Below are positions 16,232-25,170 of a DNA stretch of 38,667 bases, in pieces. The DNA lies in assembly GCA_018657885.1 (NCBI GenBank), contig JABHWG010000058.1:1-38667 (forward strand), read 5' to 3'. The notes beneath the pieces are model-generated. The model did not search any database and had not been told where the DNA came from. It saw only the letters and a list, made by a program, of their open reading frames with translations. The position numbers were made by a program, and so were the translations under genes. Source of the stretch: Pelagibacteraceae bacterium. GTDB taxonomy: Bacteria; Pseudomonadota; Alphaproteobacteria; HIMB59; GCA-002718135. How positions within the stretch are numbered: the stretch's first letter is position 1; the number at the start of each line of letters is the position of its first letter.

Positions 16232-17402
16232 TGGAATGACTCCTGAGGCCCTAGAGTGGCAAAAAAAAATAAGAAAATTTGTTAATGATGAACTCATACC
16301 TTGGGAAGTTCATGCTGAAAAAAATGAAGGAGAATTACCAAAAGATATAGGAAAAAAACATCGAGATATTGCAATTTCTTTAGGACTCCCTGGTATGGGA
16401 ATATCAAAAAAAAACGGGGGACTGGGATTAAATATGTTTGAACAAATGATTATTTGGGAACAGTTAGGTCGTGTTACTAATGCTTTGTGTTGGTGTTTTT
16501 CAGAGGCACAAGATTGGATGGAATTAAATTTCAATGATTTTCAAAAAGAGAATTATTTAAAACCGCTTTTAAAAGGAATAAAAAAAGAATGTTATGCAAT
16601 TACTGAAAAAGGTGCGGGCTCTGATGTAGATGGTTCTATAGAGTCTACTGCTGAAAAAAAAGAAAATCAATACATAATAAATGGTGAAAAATGGTATGTG
16701 ACTAGTGCAAATCTTGCCAATTTTTTCTTTTTACAAGCAAAAATTAAATCCGGTCAAAATAAAGACAAACACTCACTTTTTATAATTGATAAAGACACAG
16801 AAGGTATTGAATTAATAGATACTCCTAAATTTAGTCATACTTACGCTCATCATCACAGTATTTATCGTTTTAATAACGTTTCTATCCCCTCTAAAAATAT
16901 AATAGGTAACGAAGGTATAGGAATGGATTATACACATTCTTGGTTTAGACATGAAAGATTGGGAATAGCAGCTAGATGCTGTGGGGCAGCTGAAAGATTG
17001 ATTGATGAAGCAACAGTTTTTGCAAAAGAAAGAGAGTCTTTTGGAGGTAAAATATCGAATTATCAGGCAATACAATTTATGCTTGCAGATTGTGTAAATG
17101 AATTAGCATCAACCAGATTAATGCTTTATGAAATTTGCAAAGCACATGATGCAAAACAAGGTGTTAAAATTTTGCATGGAAAATGTTCTATGGTTAAGTT
17201 AATGGCATCGGAAATGGCTAATAGAGTAGCAGATAGGGCAGTCCAAATTTTTGGAGGTAGGGGCTATATGAGAGAAAATGTTGCTGAAAGATATTATAGG
17301 GAACTGCGAGTAGATCGTATTTGGGAAGGGACGAGTGAAATTCATAGAATAATAATTGCAAATTCTCTTTATAAGAGAGGTTTAAAATCTTTAATTGAAT
17401 AA
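16224..17402 (+). CDS. Acyl-CoA dehydrogenase (second copy)
   Basis: Acyl-CoA dehydrogenase family, 392 residues. Visible are AITEKGAGSDVDGS (loop corresponding to TEPxAGSD, here with Lys-Gly in place of the Pro-x), INGEKWYVTSA, RESFGGKISNYQAIQFMLADC and the catalytic base E368 in RIWEGTSEIHR. It is only distantly similar to the copy at 10074, so not a recent duplication. The ATG at 16224 overlaps the tetR end by 8 bases; an alternative ATG lies at 16236. Cotranscription with tetR and a transporter suggests it acts early on the imported compound after CoA activation. Two ACADs in one regulon could serve two chain lengths or successive steps, as in gamma-butyrobetaine pathways where more than one ACAD-like protein is reported. 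Confidence 0.84.
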   Translation: MYSGMTPEALEWQKKIRKFVNDELIPWEVHAEKNEGELPKDIGKKHRDIAISLGLPGMGISKKNGGLGLNMFEQMIIWEQLGRVTNALCWCFSEAQDWMELNFNDFQKENYLKPLLKGIKKECYAITEKGAGSDVDGSIESTAEKKENQYIINGEKWYVTSANLANFFFLQAKIKSGQNKDKHSLFIIDKDTEGIELIDTPKFSHTYAHHHSIYRFNNVSIPSKNIIGNEGIGMDYTHSWFRHERLGIAARCCGAAERLIDEATVFAKERESFGGKISNYQAIQFMLADCVNELASTRLMLYEICKAHDAKQGVKILHGKCSMVKLMASEMANRVADRAVQIFGGRGYMRENVAERYYRELRVDRIWEGTSEIHRIIIANSLYKRGLKSLIE

Positions 17403-17422
17403 ATAGGGAGCTGGAAAAAATT

Positions 17423-18307
17423 ATGATAGGTTTTTGGAGAAAGATTTACGCAAAACATGATAATGTGAAAGCTTATAGTTTATTATCACCAGCTTTAATT
17501 TTAATTATTTTAGCTATGGTCGTACCAATGGCACTAATGTTGAGCTTTAGTATGTTTACTCAAGTTAGCATGATGGAGATTGATTATACTTTTACATTTC
17601 AAAGATATATTGATTTCTTTCAAAAAAGTTTGTTGGTTACACTTCTCATAAAGTCAATTAAAATATCATTTCTTGTAACTCTAATTACACTTATCACGGC
17701 ATATCCAGTTTGCTATTACATCGCTTTTTATGTCAAAAAAAACAAAATGCTGTGGCTTGTTTTGCTCACTTTGCCTTTTTGGACATCTTATTTATTAAGA
17801 GTATTTTCTTGGAAGATTATTCTTGGAACTAAAGGTGTGATAAACTCTTCATTGATCAACGCTGGAATTCTTAGTGAACCTCTTACATTTCTTATGTATT
17901 CTGAGACCGCAGTAGTGATTACTCTAACTCATGCATGGGCAGCATTTGCCTTACTACCTTTATATGTTTCGTTAGAAAAAATTGATTTTTCTTTAATTGA
18001 AGCTGGAAGAGATCTTGGACTCTCTCGACTTGAAGTGTTTTGGAAAATTACATTCCCATTATCGTTACCTGGTGTAATAGGTGCAATATTAATCATATTC
18101 ATTCCAACAGTAGGTGATTATGTGACTCCAGCCTTACTTGGAGGAATTGATGGTCGTATGCTTTCGAATATGATCCAGGCTTACTTTGGAAAAATTAATA
18201 ATATCCCTATGGGTGCTGCATCAGCTACAATTATGCTAACAACTGTTGTACTCATAACAATAATTGTGTCGAATGTAACAAAAAAACTTACTCAACGGTT
18301 AACTTAA
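17423..18307 (+). CDS. ABC transporter permease, PotB type
   Basis: Inner-membrane permease of the spermidine/putrescine class, 294 residues with about six membrane segments. The EAA loop is visible as EAGRDLGLSRLEVFWKITF followed by PLSLPG, and FIPTVGDYVTPALLGG is typical of PotB. It has a better ribosome-binding sequence than the other genes here (GGGAG at 17406-17410), 12 bases before ATG. It follows the acyl-CoA dehydrogenase by 20 bases and precedes the PotC-type gene by 2. Transporters of this class import polyamines but relatives take other cationic amines. Being under the TetR/CaiD promoter hints at a quaternary amine substrate. Confidence 0.88.
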   Translation: MIGFWRKIYAKHDNVKAYSLLSPALILIILAMVVPMALMLSFSMFTQVSMMEIDYTFTFQRYIDFFQKSLLVTLLIKSIKISFLVTLITLITAYPVCYYIAFYVKKNKMLWLVLLTLPFWTSYLLRVFSWKIILGTKGVINSSLINAGILSEPLTFLMYSETAVVITLTHAWAAFALLPLYVSLEKIDFSLIEAGRDLGLSRLEVFWKITFPLSLPGVIGAILIIFIPTVGDYVTPALLGGIDGRMLSNMIQAYFGKINNIPMGAASATIMLTTVVLITIIVSNVTKKLTQRLT

Positions 18308-18309
18308 AC

Positions 18310-19119
18310 ATGAACGAAAAAAATAGTACATTACTGATTTATACCCTTCTTTATTTTGGGTTTCTATATGTACCAGTTTTATTCTTACCTATATTTAGTT
18401 TTAACGATGCAGATTATATGTCATTCCCTCTCGCTGGATTTACAACGGAGCACTATGAAGAGATGTGGTCAAAAAGAAATTTACATAAAGCTCTATGGGC
18501 GAGTATAAAAGTAGGAGTAGTTGCGAGTGTCGTTAGTACAATAATTGCACTTTTTGCAGCGAAGGCATTTGCTCGATATAAATTTAGAGGAAATAAGATC
18601 TCTTATGGAGCTATTATGATGCCATTTTTGATACCTGAAATTATCTTGGCTGTAGCTATACTTATAATTTGGGTCAATCTTGGATTTAAATTGGGGCTCA
18701 TTCCAGTCACAATTGGCCACACTTTATTTTGCACACCATTTGCAATGTTAATACTTATAGCACGTATTGAAGGTTTTGATTTTTCACTTGAAGAGGCCTC
18801 TAGAGATTTAGGAGAGAATGCGTGGGGAACATTTTTTAGAGTGTCATTTCCATTGTATTTTCCTGGAATAATCGCAGCTCTTCTTCTCAGTTTCATAATT
18901 TCTTTTGATGAATTTATTCTTGCATTCTTTTTAACTGGAAGTGACGCAACGTTACCTATGTATATGTGGGGTCAAATGAGATTTGTTCAGAGGCTACCTC
19001 ATGTATTGGCTTTGGGAGCAGTAATTATTGTGTTCACTACTTTTTTTGTTTTGTTAGCATTCTGGTTAAGAAATGTTGGACAAGAGAAAGCAAAGAAAGA
19101 TATAGGTATAAAATTATGA
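18310..19119 (+). CDS. ABC transporter permease, PotC type
   Basis: Second inner-membrane permease of the transporter, 269 residues, about six membrane segments. The EAA loop reads EASRDLGENAWGTFFRVSF followed by PLYFPG, and FIISFDEFILAFFLTG is the usual PotC segment. It starts 2 bases after the PotB-type stop and its own stop overlaps the ATPase start as ATGA. Expected to pair with the PotB-type protein to form the membrane channel, with two copies of the ATPase at 19116 and the binding protein at 20248. Confidence 0.88.
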   Translation: MNEKNSTLLIYTLLYFGFLYVPVLFLPIFSFNDADYMSFPLAGFTTEHYEEMWSKRNLHKALWASIKVGVVASVVSTIIALFAAKAFARYKFRGNKISYGAIMMPFLIPEIILAVAILIIWVNLGFKLGLIPVTIGHTLFCTPFAMLILIARIEGFDFSLEEASRDLGENAWGTFFRVSFPLYFPGIIAALLLSFIISFDEFILAFFLTGSDATLPMYMWGQMRFVQRLPHVLALGAVIIVFTTFFVLLAFWLRNVGQEKAKKDIGIKL

Positions 19120-20210
19120 ACAATTCATTTATTCAGATCAATAATATCTCAAAACATTTTGTAGATGTAAAAGCAGTTGACGATGTTTCATTTGAGATTA
19201 AAGAAGGTGAATTTTTTTCACTTTTAGGACCCTCTGGATGTGGTAAGACAACATTGTTGAGGCTATTGGCAGGATTTGAATACCCTACTTCTGGCAATCT
19301 ATTAATTGATGGAACAGATATTACTGCATTACCTCCAGACAAAAGACCTACAAATATGGTTTTTCAAAACTATGCAATTTTTCCTCATCTTAATGTAGAA
19401 AAAAATATTAAATTTGGACTAAGAAAACTTGGCTTAAGTAATGATGAGATTGATAAACGAGTTAAGGATATTCTTACATTAGTTAAGCTTAAAGGGTATG
19501 AGGAAAGATTTAGTAATCAACTATCTGGTGGTCAAAGACAGCGTGTCGCTCTTGCAAGAGCTTTAGTAAGACAACCAAAAGTTCTACTATTAGATGAACC
19601 TCTAGGTGCTTTAGATAAAAAATTAAGAGATGAAATGCAATTAGAATTAAGAACTCTTCAAAAAAATATCGGAATTACTTTTATATTTGTTACCCACGAT
19701 CAACAAGAAGCCATAAGTATGTCAGACAGAGTTGCGGTTATGAACGATGGAAAAATTCAACAATTATCTGCACCTAATGAATTGTATAAGAATCCAGAAA
19801 ATATATTTGTAAGTGATTTTATTGGTGAAACGAATTTTCTTAAAGCTGAGACTAACTCAAGTGATGGAGAATTCATCAATGTTTCAATCGAAGAATTGGG
19901 AGAATTTAAAATTAAAAATAATTTAAATATTCCTGCAAATTCTTCAGATGTTGTTTGTACTGTTCGCCCAGAATCAATGATGATCGATAAAGAAAAATCT
20001 GACTGGGATATTTGTCTTGATGCTAAGATTTGTCAGACTTCATATTTAGGAGAAATGACAAGATTTTATGTTGAGGCTAAAGGGATAGACAAGATAATCA
20101 CTGTTTCTTCTCAATATTTTAATAATCAGTCTTTTGATAATAATGAATGTTTTATAAGTATTAGTTTAGAAGATATTTCTATATTAAATAAAAAAAAGCC
20201 TGTCCTCTAA
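19116..20210 (+). CDS. ABC transporter ATP-binding protein, PotA type
   Basis: ATPase of 364 residues. Walker A is GPSGCGKTT (38-46), the Q-loop is in MVFQNYAIFPHLNV, the signature is LSGGQRQ (136-142), Walker B is VLLLDEPLGALD, and the switch histidine is in VTHDQQEA. A C-terminal TOBE-like domain with CTVRPESMMI completes the polyamine-type architecture. The frame is open 150 bases further upstream, but I take the ATG at 19116, because it overlaps the PotC-type stop as ATGA and because the ABC domain begins right there. The terminator hairpin starts inside its last codons. Confidence 0.9.
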   Translation: MNNSFIQINNISKHFVDVKAVDDVSFEIKEGEFFSLLGPSGCGKTTLLRLLAGFEYPTSGNLLIDGTDITALPPDKRPTNMVFQNYAIFPHLNVEKNIKFGLRKLGLSNDEIDKRVKDILTLVKLKGYEERFSNQLSGGQRQRVALARALVRQPKVLLLDEPLGALDKKLRDEMQLELRTLQKNIGITFIFVTHDQQEAISMSDRVAVMNDGKIQQLSAPNELYKNPENIFVSDFIGETNFLKAETNSSDGEFINVSIEELGEFKIKNNLNIPANSSDVVCTVRPESMMIDKEKSDWDICLDAKICQTSYLGEMTRFYVEAKGIDKIITVSSQYFNNQSFDNNECFISISLEDISILNKKKPVL

Positions 20211-20228
20211 AAGAGAACAGGTTTTTTT
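20191..20228. terminator. Bidirectional rho-independent terminator
   Basis: A hairpin with arms CCTGTCCTC and GAGAACAGG (one mismatch in nine) and a TAAAA loop is flanked by seven T on the right and a run of A on the left. It can therefore end transcription of the potA-type gene on the plus strand and of the potD-type gene on the minus strand. The left arm lies in the last codons of the ATPase gene, whose stop is at 20208-20210. It is the only convincing intrinsic terminator I found in the window. Confidence 0.88.
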
Positions 20229-20247
20229 GAAATAAATAAATTTCTGA

Positions 20248-21336
20248 TTAACCGCCAGCAACCATTTCAGCCCATTGAGCTTCCATGTAGTCAGTTACTT
20301 CGTCTGAAGGCATGACTGAGAACATCCCATTTGAAAGGTGTTTCTCAGGATTCGATGCGACTCCACGCTCAGCTAGTTCATCAGCAGTGATTGTGCTAAA
20401 GCCTTTTCTATTTGAATGACCATAACCCCACTCACTTAGTAAGTAAGCTGAAGTTTCAGCACTAGTAGCTCCATTAATCATAGCATATGCTTTATCAAGG
20501 TCTGCCCCTTTAACAATTGCAAGCCCACAAGCCCACGTCATTGTTCCATTAGCAGGCTGCATCATTTTTGCTCCAGCATTCCAAGCAATTTCATTCCATC
20601 CAAGAGCTACGTCTATTTCTTCGTTACCTAGCGCCTCTATCATTGAGGAAGTATCTCCGAAGAACGCACGTATTTGTCCACTATCTCTCATTTCACGAAA
20701 CTTATTGATGCCTTTATCAATAGCAGCTTTAGTTAATTGATCTTTTTCTCTGATATCAATTCCAAGATGATGCATCATTAAAAATAATGAGTCAGCAGCT
20801 GAGTCTAGTATACCAACTTTACCTTTCACTCTTGGATCTTCCATTAGAGAAAAACTTTCATTGTCAGCGTTCATCCATGGAATTCTATCAGGCATATAAA
20901 ATAAAGTCGTATCACCCCAATCGATTGGTGCAAAATAGTTCTCACCATTAACAATACCGCTAGGTAGGTCTCTGACTTCAGGGAACATATCATTCCAGTT
21001 ATCGATACGAGAAGTGTCTAATGGTTGAAGTACTCCAGCTCTTACCCATCGAGCTATTTCACCTTGGCAAGGCCAAGCTAAATCTACTTCAAAACCAGCT
21101 TTTAATTTTTGTAAACCTTCTTCAGCATCACCAAATATTGAGTATTCAGGTGATCCATGTTCTTCTGCATATGATCCAAATAGTCCATCATCATCATATC
21201 CTCCCCATAGAAAAACACTTCCAGGTTCATCCGCAAAAACCTTTGATGTGGTAAATAATCCGGTTATAAAAACCATCAATATTACTACCCCAAAAGTTTT
21301 TACTAAAAAATTTTTAGTTTCATAGTATTTAAACAT
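20248..21336 (-). CDS. Periplasmic amine-binding protein, PotD type
   Basis: Extracellular solute-binding protein of 362 residues. The N-terminus has a signal peptide: basic and polar start, hydrophobic core LVKTFGVVILMVFITGLF, and likely cleavage after VFA (residue 35). The mature part has GYDDDGLFGSYAEEHG, PIDWGDTTLFYMPD, and GWNEIAWNAGAKMMQP, fitting the spermidine/putrescine or betaine-like class of binding protein. It is convergent with the PotBCA-type genes and shares their terminator. It has its own strong promoter and a good Shine-Dalgarno, in contrast to the TetR-linked genes, fitting the high expression that binding proteins need. No lipobox cysteine is seen. The substrate, polyamine or quaternary amine, is not settled. 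Confidence 0.87.
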   Translation of the reverse strand: MFKYYETKNFLVKTFGVVILMVFITGLFTTSKVFADEPGSVFLWGGYDDDGLFGSYAEEHGSPEYSIFGDAEEGLQKLKAGFEVDLAWPCQGEIARWVRAGVLQPLDTSRIDNWNDMFPEVRDLPSGIVNGENYFAPIDWGDTTLFYMPDRIPWMNADNESFSLMEDPRVKGKVGILDSAADSLFLMMHHLGIDIREKDQLTKAAIDKGINKFREMRDSGQIRAFFGDTSSMIEALGNEEIDVALGWNEIAWNAGAKMMQPANGTMTWACGLAIVKGADLDKAYAMINGATSAETSAYLLSEWGYGHSNRKGFSTITADELAERGVASNPEKHLSNGMFSVMPSDEVTDYMEAQWAEMVAGG

Positions 21337-21374
21337 AGTTATTAATCCTTTTTTTTTTTATTAAATTTAGAAAA

Positions 21375-21402
21375 ATTGTACACGTAAGGAAGTATTGGTC
21401 AA
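21375..21402 (-). promoter_or_regulatory. Promoter of the potD-type gene
   Basis: On the minus strand TTGACC (21402-21397) and TACAAT (21380-21375) are 16 bases apart, a near-consensus sigma-70 promoter. The expected transcript start is about 30 bases upstream of the ATG at 21336, and AAGG (21350-21347) is correctly placed as a Shine-Dalgarno sequence. No TTGAATG palindrome is present here, so this gene is probably outside the TetR regulon even though its permease and ATPase partners are inside it. Confidence 0.65.
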
Positions 21403-21493
21403 TATATTAAAGTTCAATTATTTAAGTTTTTCTTCTTATTAGGAAAGCTGAGATATAATGAAGATCCTTAGATATTACTTTATTTTAATTAAA

Positions 21494-21522
21494 TAGACAT
21501 TTTATTAATTTTTTCATATATA
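21494..21522 (+). promoter_or_regulatory. Promoter of first PuuA-like gene
   Basis: TAGACA (21494-21499) and TATATA (21517-21522) are 17 bases apart. Only seven bases separate the -10 from the ATG at 21530 and no Shine-Dalgarno is visible, so a leaderless or nearly leaderless message is expected. The rest of the 21337-21529 gap, which lies between divergent genes, holds the potD-type promoter and otherwise no recognisable element. Confidence 0.45.
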
Positions 21523-21529
21523 AATTTAT

Positions 21530-22915
21530 ATGACCTCTAAAAATAAAAAAGTTTTAATAGCTACAGTTGATGAATTTAATTCTTTTAAAGATAAAAATCC
21601 TCAAATTAAATACATAGATGCTATATTAAGTGATTTGTCAGGAATTATTAGAGGTAAAAGATTGCCAATTGAAGAAGCTCATAAACTTTTTATCACTGGC
21701 GTACAGTTTTGTTATTCGACATTTCTTTTAGATACCTCTGGGTATTGTCCAGATGCAAATGGTAGAGGGATTGCTGATGGTGATCCTGATGCAAATTATT
21801 ATCCTGTATCTAATACATTGAAAATTATGCCTTGGCATAAAGATGAACTAGCTCAAGTGTTAATTACTATTCAGGATGACTCAAGATATGATTCTACTGT
21901 TGACCCAAGAAATTTACTGGCACATGTTTGGGATCGATTTGAAGGTTTGAAATTAAAAATAAAAGTAGCTTTTGAATTAGAATTTTATTTAATCGCTAGA
22001 AGAAAAAACCTTAGTGAAAAACCTATCCCTGCAAGCTCTAAGAGAACTGGAAAACAAAGTGAGGGTACACAAGTTTATAGTATGAGTGATTTAGATGATT
22101 TTTATGAATTTTTAGAAGATGTAAATGAATATTGTAAAATTCAGAATATTCCTGCTTCTACAGCCTCATCTGAATTTGCACCAGGTCAATTTGAAATTAA
22201 CTTAAACTACACTGATAATATTTTAAAAGCAGCTGATGATGCTTCTTTATTAAGAAGGGTTATTAAAGAAACAGCTATTAAACATGAATATGAAGCTACC
22301 TTTTTATCTAAACCTTTTCTTAATGAAGCAGGGAGTGGAATGCATGTACATATAAGTTTATTTGATCAAAATAATGAAAATATATTTTGTGATAAAGATG
22401 GAAATGATTCTAAAGAGCTTTTTTATGCTATTGGAGGCCTACAGAATATAATGTTTGATTCATTTGCATTTTTTGCCTCCAATGAAAATGCATATAGACG
22501 TTTTGAGCCAGATATTTTTGTGCCAGTTAATACATCTTGGGGGCATAATAATAGATCAGTAGCATTTAGAATACCAGTGAGCAATAATAAGGCAAAAAGA
22601 ATTGAGCACCGAGTTGCAGGAGCTGAAGCAAATTCTTATTTAGTTTTAGCATCAATACTTTCTGGAATTGAAGATGGGCTAATTAATAAGCTTAAAGCTT
22701 CGAATCCCAGAGAGGATAATGCTTGTAAAGATCCTGACCCTAGAATGCCAAAAAATATTGATCAAGCTTTATTGATGCTTGAGTCATCTGTTTTAATGAA
22801 AAAATATCTTACTGAAGAATATATAAAAGTATTTGTAGAATTGAAAAGGAAAGAGCAAGATTCTTTCAGAGGAGAAATTTCTGATATTGAATATAAGTGG
22901 TATCTTAATCTTTAG
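21530..22915 (+). CDS. Glutamine-synthetase-family ligase, PuuA-like (copy 1)
   Basis: Glutamine synthetase fold, 461 residues, of the gamma-glutamylpolyamine synthetase group. Visible are FELEFYLI (metal-binding glutamates), QFEINL, GSGMHVHISLFD (ATP/metal region), NRSVAFRIP and KRIEHRVAGAEANSY. PuuA-type enzymes join glutamate to putrescine or other amines with ATP. The divergent potD-type gene and convergent N-carbamoylputrescine amidase support an amine substrate. It differs substantially from the copy at 27791, so the two probably act on different amines; ethanolamine or methylamine ligases of the same family cannot be excluded. Its last 11 bases overlap the 3' end of the convergent amidase gene. 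Confidence 0.82.
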   Translation: MTSKNKKVLIATVDEFNSFKDKNPQIKYIDAILSDLSGIIRGKRLPIEEAHKLFITGVQFCYSTFLLDTSGYCPDANGRGIADGDPDANYYPVSNTLKIMPWHKDELAQVLITIQDDSRYDSTVDPRNLLAHVWDRFEGLKLKIKVAFELEFYLIARRKNLSEKPIPASSKRTGKQSEGTQVYSMSDLDDFYEFLEDVNEYCKIQNIPASTASSEFAPGQFEINLNYTDNILKAADDASLLRRVIKETAIKHEYEATFLSKPFLNEAGSGMHVHISLFDQNNENIFCDKDGNDSKELFYAIGGLQNIMFDSFAFFASNENAYRRFEPDIFVPVNTSWGHNNRSVAFRIPVSNNKAKRIEHRVAGAEANSYLVLASILSGIEDGLINKLKASNPREDNACKDPDPRMPKNIDQALLMLESSVLMKKYLTEEYIKVFVELKRKEQDSFRGEISDIEYKWYLNL

Positions 22916-23774
22916 TTTCACCGTTAAGGCTAAGTATCTCTTTATATAGTTCAGGTCTCCTATCTCTAAAAAGCCCCCAATTTCTTCTGAAAAGATGATT
23001 TTCTTCAGTGTCTATTTCAGCCAATATAACTTCCTCTTGATCTTTTGAGGCTTCAGCAATTATTTTACCTGATCGATTACAAATAAAAGATTTTCCATAG
23101 AAACCATTAACTTGACCTTTTACTGATTCTGAACCAATTCTATTAGAGGCAACAACAGGCATTATGTTAGCAGCAGCATGACCTTGCATTACAGTTTGCC
23201 ATGCATCTGAACTATCATAAGTGCTCATGATTTCATCTCCAATAGCTGTAGGATAAAACAAAACCTCCGCACCTTTTAAAGCCATTATTCTCGCAGCTTC
23301 AGGAAACCATTGATCCCAACAAATGCCAATACCAATTTTACCATAAGCTGTGTTCCAAATTTTAAAACCAGTATCACCTGGATTAAAATAATACTTTTCA
23401 AGATATCCAGCGCCATCAGGTATGTGCGATTTTCTGTATTTGCCTAGCACTTTACCATCAGCGTCAATAACTGCTATGGAATTAAAATATGCATTATTAT
23501 CTTTTTCAAAAAAACTAATAGGTAAAACAACTTTATGTTTTTTTGCAACTTCACTCATTTTTTTTATTAAAGAATTATTCTCAAAAGGTTGAGCTAATTT
23601 AAATATTTTCTCATCATATTGGATACAAAAATAAGGAGTTTGAAAGAGCTCTTGTAATAAAATTATATTCGCCCCTTGCTCAGCAGCTTTTTCGATTAAA
23701 TGAATAGATTTTTTTATATTATTTTCTATTTCCCAATCACAACTCATTTGAGTTGCAGCTATTTTAATTTTCAT
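22905..23774 (-). CDS. aguB: N-carbamoylputrescine amidase
   Basis: Nitrilase-superfamily amidohydrolase of 289 residues that converts N-carbamoylputrescine to putrescine, CO2 and ammonia. The catalytic triad is E42 (LLQELFQ), K115 (KYRKSHIPDG) and C152 (GIGICWDQWFPEAAR). The CWDQWFPEAAR stretch and the closing NWGLFRDRRPELY are specific to this amidase group. The agmatine deiminase that produces its substrate lies just upstream on the same strand, separated by 217 bases that contain an odd open frame. The ATG at 23774 has no clear Shine-Dalgarno. Confidence 0.92.
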   Translation of the reverse strand: MKIKIAATQMSCDWEIENNIKKSIHLIEKAAEQGANIILLQELFQTPYFCIQYDEKIFKLAQPFENNSLIKKMSEVAKKHKVVLPISFFEKDNNAYFNSIAVIDADGKVLGKYRKSHIPDGAGYLEKYYFNPGDTGFKIWNTAYGKIGIGICWDQWFPEAARIMALKGAEVLFYPTAIGDEIMSTYDSSDAWQTVMQGHAAANIMPVVASNRIGSESVKGQVNGFYGKSFICNRSGKIIAEASKDQEEVILAEIDTEENHLFRRNWGLFRDRRPELYKEILSLNGETKD

Positions 23775-23985
23775 TTTTTATTCTCTTTTTCTCTTCTAAG
23801 TAATTATGTAAAGTTATAATTTTTTTTCTTGCATTTGTTTGGAAGAAAGCTAGTATTAGAGAGTTAATAAATGCCATCATAGAAGCTTTAAGTAATTGAA
23901 ATGATATATTTTGAGCTACAGACATATGTTGAAAATAAGTTTCATTATCATCAATGTAGTGCTTTTTTTGATTTTTTAAAAAAAT
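23764..23985 (-). pseudogene. Small open frame between aguA and aguB, possible regulator remnant
   Basis: On the minus strand, from just after an in-frame TGA at 23988-23986 to a TAA at 23766-23764, there is an uninterrupted 73-codon frame with no ATG until codon 31. It reads through SFQLLKASMMAFINSLILAF and ends FFQTNARKKIITLHNYLEEK. The amphipathic pattern resembles the last helices of the SIS domain in RpiR-type regulators, so this may be the tail of a decayed gene. Alternatively it encodes a peptide of about 43 residues, or nothing. The resemblance is from memory and weak. Confidence 0.25.
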
Positions 23986-23991
23986 TCATTT

Positions 23992-25035
23992 CTAAATGCT
24001 TAATGGTTGTTGTTGGGTTATGCAATGAATATTTCCTCCGCCAAGAGAGATGTCTATTCCATTAATTGCTATAACTTTCCTTTTAGGAAAAATTGATTGA
24101 ATAATACTCTGAGCATTTTTATCAGCTTTTTCGTCATCAAAACTAGGCATTACTATTCCATTATTCGCAATATAAAAGTTTATATAAGAGCTTGGTTCAT
24201 CATCATTAGGTATGAGCCTTTTATAAGACATTTCAATTTCTATTATTTCTAAGGGACGATCTTTAGCATTTCGAGATGTTTTTAATATTTCTAAATTTTC
24301 ATTTATCTTTTCATAAAAAGGATCCTGCTTATCATAACATGATAAAGCTAAAACTTTAGATTGATCAACAAAACATGCAATGTTATCAACATGCCCATCA
24401 GTCCCCTCATCAGTACCGTGCTTTAACCAGATAATTTTTTTAATATTCAAATATTTTTTTAAGTTATCTTCTATTTCTTCTTTTGTAAGTTTAGGATTTC
24501 TGTTTTTATTTAATAAACATTGTTCAGTTGTAATTAATGTACTCGCTCCATCTACGTGTATGGATCCACCTTCTAGCACCATTTGTGATTTAAAATATGT
24601 TGCAGAACTTTTATCGATCATAAATTTAGCAATTTTATTATCAGAGTCATGGGGAGAAAATTTTCCCCATCCATTAAACTCCCAATCAACACCTCCTAAT
24701 TTTTTTTGATCATTGATTAAAAATGTAGCGCCAGAATCTCTTGCCCAACAATCATCATTTTGAAATTCATAAATATTTACTGAATTATGCAGAAGTTTTT
24801 TTGCAGTTTCGATATCTTCAGGATGAATAATCATATTTACTTTTTCAAAATTTGATATTGCTTTGGCAACTTCAGCCCATTTGTATCTCCCTTTTTCAAA
24901 ATCAAAATGGGACCAACTTTCAATTTCTTTATATGAATTATCATTTTTAAACTCATGAGGCCATTGCATCCAACAACATTCATGTGGATACCATTCAGGA
25001 GGCATAAAAAAATTATATTGTTGAGGGTAAGACAT
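23992..25035 (-). CDS. aguA: Agmatine deiminase
   Basis: Guanidine-modifying enzyme of 347 residues that hydrolyses agmatine to N-carbamoylputrescine and ammonia. Signature segments are DDCWARDSG, WEFNGWG, LEGGSIHVDG, GTDGHVDNIA and the catalytic cysteine C338 in GGGNIHCITQQQP close to the C-terminus. Length and motif order are normal for the family. Followed by aguB, it supplies putrescine from agmatine. The agmatine source (arginine decarboxylase) is not in the window, so uptake from outside is possible. It lies 135 bases downstream of the DAO-type gene on the same strand and might be read through from that gene's operator-controlled promoter. Confidence 0.93.
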   Translation of the reverse strand: MSYPQQYNFFMPPEWYPHECCWMQWPHEFKNDNSYKEIESWSHFDFEKGRYKWAEVAKAISNFEKVNMIIHPEDIETAKKLLHNSVNIYEFQNDDCWARDSGATFLINDQKKLGGVDWEFNGWGKFSPHDSDNKIAKFMIDKSSATYFKSQMVLEGGSIHVDGASTLITTEQCLLNKNRNPKLTKEEIEDNLKKYLNIKKIIWLKHGTDEGTDGHVDNIACFVDQSKVLALSCYDKQDPFYEKINENLEILKTSRNAKDRPLEIIEIEMSYKRLIPNDDEPSSYINFYIANNGIVMPSFDDEKADKNAQSIIQSIFPKRKVIAINGIDISLGGGNIHCITQQQPLSI

Positions 25036-25170
25036 TCAATCAGTTACTTTACAGTTTGTATATTTTGTAAATAAAAAATAACCTTTTTTACCTTTTTTAT
25101 TTGTTAAATCAATACAACCTTCTAAAAAAATGAAGGAATAAAATAAAGTAAAACAAATTATTTTTTATCA

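Noticed and set aside
18966-19115. Upstream extension of the potA-type gene
   Set aside because: It lies wholly inside the PotC-type gene in another frame; the ATGA overlap at 19116 and the start of the ABC domain fix the real start.
25118-25136. Small hairpin CCTTC...GAAGG in the gap between the DAO gene and aguA
   Set aside because: A five-pair stem with no T-run after it on either strand does not make a terminator. Otherwise I see nothing definite in 25036-25170.
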